Positions 57,473-64,000 of a DNA stretch of 64,000 nucleotides are shown here, one piece after another. This DNA is from Eutypella sp. D-1. Lineage: Eukaryota; Ascomycota; Sordariomycetes; Xylariales; Diatrypaceae. Each line of letters starts with the position of its first letter. The stretch's first letter is position 1. The DNA is taken from the NCBI GenBank assembly GCA_023313575.1, contig JAJTTP010000005.1:2604001-2668000 (forward strand). Direction: 5' to 3'. The notes beneath the pieces were generated by a model. It made no database searches. It was not told where the DNA came from and saw nothing but the letters and a program-made list of their open reading frames with translations. The translations under genes were made by a program, and so were the position numbers.

Positions 57473-58792
57473 CTAAACAGAGTCGGGCATGCCCGGGATT
57501 TGGGTCAGCCCTGGAGAACGGTCAGTCAGATGATGCTCGCGAGGGCGTGTGGAGATACGCATGGATAAGGGAGGGGGGGGGGGGGGACTATGACTTACAT
57601 CCATCGACGTCCTCGTTGACGACCGGCGGGATCGTGCACTCCATCGCCTCCTCCGACGTCTGCATCTCGAGCACGTCGCACCTCGAATCGTTACAGCGGG
57701 CGTCCAGGGCCCGCTGAAGCGAATCGTCCTTCCAGCCAAAGACGTAGTCCCCGTGTTGCGAGTACCCATCCCTACGCGATTTTAGCGCCATGGTCCTGGT
57801 GGATGGGGAATCACCCCTAGGGAGATACTTACTTATCGTTGGTGCTCCAGACGAATGGCTGCGAGCCATCCTCAGGCCATAACTCTTCGTCATTAAATTG
57901 TCGGGTCTATAGAATATATTAATACTTGGTTCTCCCGCAGTACTGAACTCCGCATATAGCAAACCCCAACAGGCCAATTGAGATAGGTTTTCATGACTCG
58001 AGGTCTACGACGGAGTCCGAAGGAGGAACCGGGAATACTTACATCCCACATAACTTCGTACATGACCTGGGGTATCTTGACGGGGTGGCTTTCCGGGCAG
58101 GTACCGGACGCACCGACCCCCACGTCGCCGGATGAGGGGAGAGGGTAAGCGACGTGGCTCATGTGGTCCGGGCTGTCGGTGTTCTTGCCATCCCAGCAGG
58201 TGGGGAAGGTAATGACGGAGCGTATGCCGCCGGCGCAGAATCCAGAGGGCAGCTCCTGGCTGTCGGGGGGCGCGCAGTTGAGGTTGTTGGCCTCGCCCGT
58301 CTCGGGCATGCAGCGGTGACAGACCTTGCGCGCCGTGCCGGGCTCGCGCAGCGCGGCGTCCCCGATGAGCATGCGGAAGCCGGGCTTGAAGGCCGTCACC
58401 TTCTCCTCTTCGTTGGGCGATGGGATATAGTACACGGTGATGCCGCCGTTGGCCTTGAGGTTCAGCTCTGCCATCTGCGGCACGCGCTTGTACGTCCCGT
58501 TGCGGGCCTTGAAGTACATGACCGCAGTCCAGTAGTTGGAGAAGTCCTCTGAGAAGGTGCAGCTGGTGCACGTCGACTCCGCGGGCAGGTCGTGTGTCGC
58601 CGGGTCCATGGTCGCGTTAAACGAGTTGCCCCCGACGATCTGGTGCAGGTGCGGCGACGGTATGGAGCCCGGCGTGACCAGGGGGTCGATGCGGTCGATC
58701 ACGAGCTGCGAGCAGCTAAACCGCATCATCGGAAGTCTTTGGCCGGAGCCATGCTGTGCAAGGAGCGCAAGCGCGAAGGTTTTCCACTGCAT
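57473..58792 (-). CDS. Secreted DUF1996-domain protein
   Basis: Four exons (58792-58043, 57906-57833, 57771-57599, 57510-57473) join in frame to 344 residues. Exon joins restore [40 protein letters not shown] and [18 protein letters not shown]. The N-terminus [18 protein letters not shown] is a likely signal peptide, followed by the classic DUF1996 opening [20 protein letters not shown] and [20 protein letters not shown]. The motif [50 protein letters not shown] and [20 protein letters not shown] are also present; paired Cys suggest disulfides. The family is abundant in fungi, secreted, sometimes joined to WSC or GH-linked domains, with no proven activity. Here there is no extra domain after DUF1996. 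The intron before the last exon contains a 14-base C run on the gene strand. Confidence 0.93.
57573..57586. repeat. G14 run inside the last intron of the DUF1996 gene
   Basis: Fourteen consecutive G on the plus strand (C on the gene strand), starting 13 nt after the intron's GTAAGT donor. It is inside the 88-nt intron, so length changes should not alter the protein unless they affect splicing. Confidence 0.8.
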
Positions 58793-60174
58793 CTTGGGTG
58801 AAATAGCGGAATACTGTTAGTGAGAAGCGAGAGGGCGCAGTGAGAAGACCAGGGCAATCCGTGCGATGAACCGGAATATGGATCCTATATACATGGTCCC
58901 CGTTATAATGCCTCTTCTATATGCCGCTAGGTGCTATTCTTGAGCGTTACATTTCATATTGTTTTTATATTGATATATTTAGCCGGTGGCGGATGGCACG
59001 TCACTTTGGCGAATCACTGCTATCTCCAAGTCCCTCTAACCCTGGACTTTCTAAAAAGCCCTATCGTGCCAATAATAGATGATAGCTATCGTGAAAGCGT
59101 ATGCTACTGTGGATTTAGAACTATCTGTGCCATTCATTCAGTATTACACTTAGAGACTATGGTAAGCTCAGATGCATGTGTGCCTACTAAAGTGATCGTC
59201 CCCTCCCGAAGCCATAATTGCTACGTCGATGATGCGTGAGGCGGGCTTAGTGCCACCTACAATGATAATTGGTGTCCATTCTGTTACGATTCAGAGAGGA
59301 ATCTAAATGGCTTTCAATACAGCCGAGTTTTCAGCAATGTAATGTTCTCGTTGGAACCACCGAGGCACCACCGGTTGGCTGTTGGGAGCTAGATTTTGTC
59401 ACGGTTGTAGGACGTGGACTATAGATCATCCGGCCTACCAGGGTAGTCCGGCAGAAATCACCCAGGTCTATATATAGCTGTAGAACGTTGAATATCCTAG
59501 AATAAATAGCATTTTCATTTACCTAGAGAGCTTAGTAGTTAGAACTTAGATTAGAATGACGATTGTATCTCATGAGTGCGACACCGGGCAGACAAGTCTT
59601 TGGGCTGGATTACATGGCAGTCTGACATGACGATTTTATGAGGTACCGGTTTCAAGGATCGTTAAAAAATCCAACTGAATTGACATGCTGTGGTTGATCA
59701 TGGCAAACTCCTCTCGTAATGTTCAAGGGAGCTCCATCATGACGCTGTGGAAAAGGGGCAATTGTGGGTTCACAGTGCACAACGTGTCAGCATCGCACGA
59801 ATAATACTGTAGTTGGTCGGCGCGATTCCAGCATCCTCCAGAAAAAAACCCACGCGGCAATTTCACACACGTTCTTGATTTTAACACCTAGCGACAACAC
59901 AACAACGATAGGGGTTGTTCTTGTTGAACCTTTTGAAAATATATGGATCACACCTCGTGCCGGTAATGAGACCTATCGCTTATTTTCGGCATCTTCCCGC
60001 CTGCGCCAGTCGACTGATACCATAATTCGTCGACGAGCGGTGGCCCCCTACGACATTTTTTCCCGAGCTCACACTGTGCGCAGGTCCCTTGACGGGAGCA
60101 GTAACAAGTCCATTCGTCCATAATATCTACTGGACAGTATAGCGCACAAAAAGAGACACAAACTGCCATTCGCC
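58793..60174. other. Intergenic region between divergent DUF1996 and Rieske genes
   Basis: 1.4 kb shared 5' region of a minus-strand and a plus-strand gene. AT-rich; frames up to 119 codons (59764-60123, plus) have no domain pattern. No RNA gene was recognised. Confidence 0.4.
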
Positions 60175-60957
60175 ATGGCTTCTATGATGCCCTTTACAGG
60201 GACGAACTATCGCAGAGCAGACCCTTGGTGCTTCGTCGGACTCGCGTCGTCATTTCCGAACGTCGAGCTGGACGGGAGTAGCCTGGTGGAAAAGCGAGCG
60301 TGCAGTAGTGGTAGTAGTGGCAACGGTGGTACGGCGGGATGCAGGGTGTTCCGTATCCCGCGACCGGCGGGGCCTGCAGGTAAAGGTGGAGTAGAGGAGG
60401 ACATTGAGGAGATAGAGCCCGAGGACGCGGGATCCCCGGCCTACCTGCGGTCGATGAAGGACCAGGTACTGGTGTTTAGGTATAAGGGGAAGTTCCACGC
60501 GGTGGACAACGTAAGGCCTCGCATTCTCCTACTTCCCTGTTACTTTATATCACCGTCGTCCATTGCCTTCCCAGTGTTTACAACCTACGCCCCACCAGCA
60601 CCTAGGATTATAAGATCACCCCTATCCAGCGATCAGAAGCGTTCCCCAAATCAAGAAAAAAAAAAACACCAACCCCAAGCTAACCAAAAAGTCCAGCGGT
60701 GCCCGCACTCCTCGTACCCGCTCTCGAACGGCACGCCCTTCGACATCGAGGACTTCGGCGTCGTGCTGAGCAGCGGCCTGACGTGTCCCAAGCACGGCTG
60801 GTCCTTCGACCTGCACACGGGCCTCGCGGACCGGGGCGCCTACAAGCTCGGGGTGTGGGAGCTCGAGCTGCGGCCCCTCGGGAACGGCGATGTCGCCAAA
60901 GAGGAGGAGGAGGCCGAGAGGGAGGTCTGGGTTAGGAGGAAGCAGAGGCTTGGGTGA
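60175..60957 (+). CDS. Rieske [2Fe-2S] domain protein
   Basis: Exon 1 60175-60510 and exon 2 60697-60957 join in phase 0 to a 198-residue protein. The N-terminal part of the Rieske fold is PWCFVGLASSFPNVELDG ... KDQVLVFRYKGKFHAVDN; after the splice it continues RCPHSSYPLSNGTPFDIEDF and LTCPKHGWSFDLHTGLADRG. The two cluster-binding pairs are visible: C-x-H in RCPH and C-x2-H in TCPKH, with normal spacing. A long Ser/Gly/Pro- and Glu-rich insert (about residues 35-90) splits the first half. No oxygenase catalytic domain follows, so it is a small ferredoxin-type Rieske protein, likely an electron carrier; partner unknown. The 186-nt intron (GTAAGG ... GCTAACC ... CCAG) is a multiple of three and free of stop codons, so an unspliced message would encode 62 extra residues. 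Confidence 0.9.
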   Translation: MASMMPFTGTNYRRADPWCFVGLASSFPNVELDGSSLVEKRACSSGSSGNGGTAGCRVFRIPRPAGPAGKGGVEEDIEEIEPEDAGSPAYLRSMKDQVLVFRYKGKFHAVDNVRPRILLLPCYFISPSSIAFPVFTTYAPPAPRIIRSPLSSDQKRSPNQEKKKHQPQANQKVQRCPHSSYPLSNGTPFDIEDFGVVLSSGLTCPKHGWSFDLHTGLADRGAYKLGVWELELRPLGNGDVAKEEEEAEREVWVRRKQRLG

Positions 60958-62954
60958 CTTGCTGGTCACCACCCATGTAGATTACCGAGGGGTGATATCA
61001 ACGACGTATGGCCTTCGACATGCGGTACTAGCTACCTACATGGACACTTCACCCGTGCGACAACCCGCCCACCGCCCAATGCTGTCGGTTACCCATTCTT
61101 CACTTGACGCTTTGCGCCCTCAGCCGCATGACAATGACTTGATTGGAGGGCGCGCGCGTATTACGGTTAGTCGGTCGTGAATAGCCAACGAATGAGCATC
61201 ACATCACATTCTACAATATTTCCAGATCACTACTACTCTACCAAGCTACGGACGGGCGCCACCATGTCTTTCCCATACAAGAGCGGGCTATCTACTTAAC
61301 CCCAAGGCCAGAACCCAATATAACACTACTATGGCAGGGGGGGGGGTATCAACATGTGAGGCCAAGACAATGCCGGGAGCGAAGGACGAAGCAACACCAA
61401 CTTCTGCACAGCCAATGATGATTCGGGAGGTGTGACTAGCCCTATTCATCGCGCCCTTCCGTCTGCGGAACACCACCGGGGAGAGGGTACAGAGCGGCAT
61501 ATAGGGCCACCTATGTCTTGTAGTAGGAAGACCTTCGACCGCAACCCGCCAACCCCGCTTCTCTGCCCTCCGTGGGAGAAGGCCAAGCATCAAAGACGCT
61601 GCTCCCGTGCCTCTCCGTGCGTGAAGACCGGGGACCAAGATGGATGAATAGATAGACAAAGACACACATTGGTCAGACCGCGGGAATAATTAGATATAGA
61701 TACACATGCGAAGGAGGACCGGGACCCGGTTGATCCCCGAATGGGCCTTAGATGGCCGTTTCTACCTATGACTAGGGATATATGGCAGAAAAGCCGCAAA
61801 CGGCGCACGTATGAAGCATAGCTGCCTCGGACAGGTAGATACTAGATCCGTACTGGATCCGTTGGCCTTCATCCGACCCCGTACCGTAGGACCTGCGGCC
61901 AAATATCCGGAGTGAGTGAGTACGTCTGTCTATCCATCCATCCGTATCTCCGGATTAGCCGGCCGAATGATCGAGGGGGAGACGGCACAGCCGGGCTGGC
62001 GGTGGATGGGATGGATATATATAATTGAGTGTATCGTTGCGGCTCGGGCTCGAGCGTTCGGGCCTCAAGGCATAACCCCTCCATCCATCCATCTATACAA
62101 GCCCATCTATGTATGGATTAGTAGGTCCCATAACTAGGTTATGGGTGTGAAGACGCGAACGGAGTTCGGATCCATCCCACAGCGCAAGCGCAACATGTCA
62201 TTCGTTAGTCCGGACCAGTGGAGCCGCTGAACCGGAGTGGGTAGGGGGTTAGGGGGTGCGGGGGGCATGTACGTTCGACCTGCATTGTATGGAGGAGAGA
62301 CGATGACGGGAAAGAAATACTCGGGACTGGCCTTCTTCTTTCTTTTTTGGTGTCCAATGGTTGGACCACTTGCCTCACCTAGCTTATTATATGTGCATGC
62401 CTAGTAAACCGGTTGAGGAAAGGGATAGGTCAGATATTCACATGTATATCATATACACATATATGCATGCACCAGAGCTGCTGATGCCCGACAAGTTCCA
62501 GGCATTAAGAATTGGATGGTCATTCAACATATATATATGTATGTATATGCATACGTACGTATACGATCAACTCATTGCAAGTTATCTTGAGCGATTCCTT
62601 ACAGCTAGAGGGGGGAGACTAATCATGACCCAATAACGACCCCGGGATGCGCTCACTTTAAATCTCATTGAAGATCAATTAATCATGTTTTTGAATAGTC
62701 TATATTAGACACTATCGACAACTATAATCCATGTGAGATCCATTACATTGTTCTCACATCGTATACATCCAAACACTTTTCCTCCTATAGATGGCCAAAG
62801 GCAAATCAACGTATTAAGGCGGAGTTTAGACGGTGGTAGTGTGGATCACCCTTCGCAGCAGAGGGACCAGTAACTGAAAGAGTCCACAGGGAGCCGCATG
62901 ATGAAGATGAGATCGTCTCACACAACGGATGCCGATAGAATGATCGAAGACAGA
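60958..62954. other. 2-kb intergenic region with microsatellites
   Basis: Convergent gene ends (Rieske, acidic protein). It holds ATCC repeats (61931-61942, 62081-62094), TATATATATGTATGTATATG-type alternating repeats (62528-62565) and a GGGGGTTAGGGGGTGCGGGG run (62243-62262). No supported gene. Confidence 0.45.
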
Positions 62955-63815
62955 TCAGTCCTCGCCATCGCCTCCAGCAGTAACGGCCTTCGGAACACCA
63001 TTCTCGACGCCGATGGGTGCGTCGACTGTGGTGTCGACGGTAGCCTTACCCTTGCCGTTGGTAACAGGTTCGGTCTCTTTCGCAGGTTCGCCTTGAGCCT
63101 CAGGCTCTGCCTCTTCCTCGGTGGCGTCATCCTCTGCGACTTCCTCTTCATCAATCTCATCAGGAACTTCCTCTTCGCCTTCACCGTCATCGACTACGGG
63201 GACAGGCTCGTCGCTGGTAGCGGCGGTCTTCTGTTTCTTTTGGGGAGGGGCCGAAGCTGGTCCTGCTGAAGAAGTTGTTAGTACGAGACGTAGGAGTGGG
63301 TTTTGGATTCAATATTCAGCTTGAGGGATTGATGAAGGATTGATCACTCTGTGTTAAACAGGGAAGGCTCACCGTCAACGCCATTTTCTCCTTCGGGCTC
63401 TGCTTCTTCGTCGTACTCTTCCTCATCATCGTCATCCTCTTCTTCAACATCGTCATCAACTTCACTATCCTCGTACCTGTCAATCATGAATTAGCATGAA
63501 GTCATTGGGTTTCTGATGGCATCCAACAAGAGCATCAAGACAATGATCATAGGCAGGTGCAGACGACGTGACGATACAAGCGCTGTTCATGCGCCTGTAA
63601 AGCGACGTCAAATGATGCCGGCGTGCCATTCAAGACAGCAAGCGCATATGACACCAAGCCGAGCTTCTTACAGGCGTCGTAGACACCTTCTAGGCAGATA
63701 TGGAGTCAATCAGGCATAGGGTGTGTACTTACTCCTCTTCTTCCTCACTCTCGTCACTCGGAAGAGCAACAAGCTCCTCTTCGTCCTCGCCCTGCTTTCT
63801 CTTACGTGAAGACAT
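62955..63815 (-). CDS. Highly acidic, probably nuclear protein
   Basis: Three exons (63815-63733, 63476-63373, 63265-62955) join in frame to 165 residues. The start MSSRKRKQGEDEEELVALPS carries a basic KRKQ patch, followed by very acidic blocks (DESEEEEEYEDSEVDDDVEE, EEDDDDEEEYDEEAEPEGEN). A second basic patch (PPQKKQKTAATSDEP) resembles a nuclear localisation signal. A further acidic block (EGEEEVPDEIDEEEVAEDDA) and a Val/Thr/Gly-rich tail ending GGDGED come last. The composition is that of histone chaperones and other chromatin proteins (compare Chz1 or nucleoplasmin-like tails), but no specific family motif is recognised. The third exon begins at a CAGCAG tandem acceptor, so one alanine may be included or skipped. 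Introns are 256 and 107 nt. Confidence 0.75.
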
Positions 63816-64000
63816 AGCCGGTATAGTAGTTGGTTCGCTAACTATCGTATAAAGGGCAACTATTTGATGGATGAGGTAGTATGGACGAGGTAACAATGAT
63901 GTGGAATGGTGTGGATTGTAGAAATTATAGCAAGAGAGATGGAAAAGAGGTTAGGAAGAGGGAGAAAGCTCGGGGGAGGGATGAGCCAAAAGAAGAGAAG
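63816..64000. other. 5' flank of the acidic protein gene
   Basis: Promoter side of the minus-strand acidic protein gene. CT-rich on the gene strand in the last 80 nt (GA-rich on the plus strand), a common feature of fungal promoters. It runs off the window end. Confidence 0.4.

Noticed and set aside
62243..62262. GGGGGTTAGGGGGTGCGGGG, telomere-like
   Set aside because: A single TTAGGG-like unit, not a tandem array; not a telomere or a clear interstitial one.

Overview
This window is nuclear DNA of a filamentous ascomycete, most likely a Sordariomycete. Genes are split by short spliceosomal introns (mostly 50-100 nt, GTAAGT-type donors, CTAAC/CTGAC branch sites, YAG acceptors). The protein families are fungal: MCT-like MFS carrier, DUF1996 secreted protein, fungal GH2 beta-galactosidase, Mpv17/PMP22, IML2 and SEM1. 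No bacterial-style operons, rRNA, CRISPR array or intact transposon was seen. Exon borders below were deduced by hand from reading frame, splice consensus and family alignment in memory, so each is a model rather than a measured transcript.

Left part (1-31 kb) is a looser, accessory-looking region. It holds a kelch-repeat membrane protein (cut by the window start), a small TMEM14 membrane protein, a D-2-hydroxyacid dehydrogenase, a probable mitochondrial cupin, a monocarboxylate-type MFS transporter and a divergent protein kinase. Further right are a RING-finger protein, a stand-alone eEF1B-gamma-like GST, a very large ZNFX1-type helicase with CCCH, NFX1 and RZ zinc fingers, a GH2 beta-galactosidase and a fungal protein with a worn PD-(D/E)XK-like motif. 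Long AT-rich gene-free gaps separate several of these.

Right part (31-64 kb) carries conserved core genes: Mpv17/PMP22, phosphoglycerate kinase, the proteasome subunit SEM1/DSS1, IML2 and an alpha/beta hydrolase with a long disordered N-terminus. A fatty-acid-hydroxylase-like membrane protein, a DUF1996 secreted protein, a Rieske protein and an acidic nuclear-type protein follow. Intergenic DNA here is rich in CT tracts, poly-T, G12-G14 runs and ACCTAGGT palindromes, which I did not notice in the left part. One ankyrin-repeat gene (40.3-41.3 kb) is clearly a pseudogene.

The genes do not form one obvious pathway. The most biologically interesting locus is the ZNFX1-like helicase (17.3-23.4 kb), whose animal and yeast relatives act in RNA silencing and antiviral sensing. 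A second theme is that three gene models (kinase, GH2, Lys-rich protein) each fail by one reading-frame step at a splice junction, each next to a short G or C run. That suggests assembly homopolymer errors or young pseudogenes.
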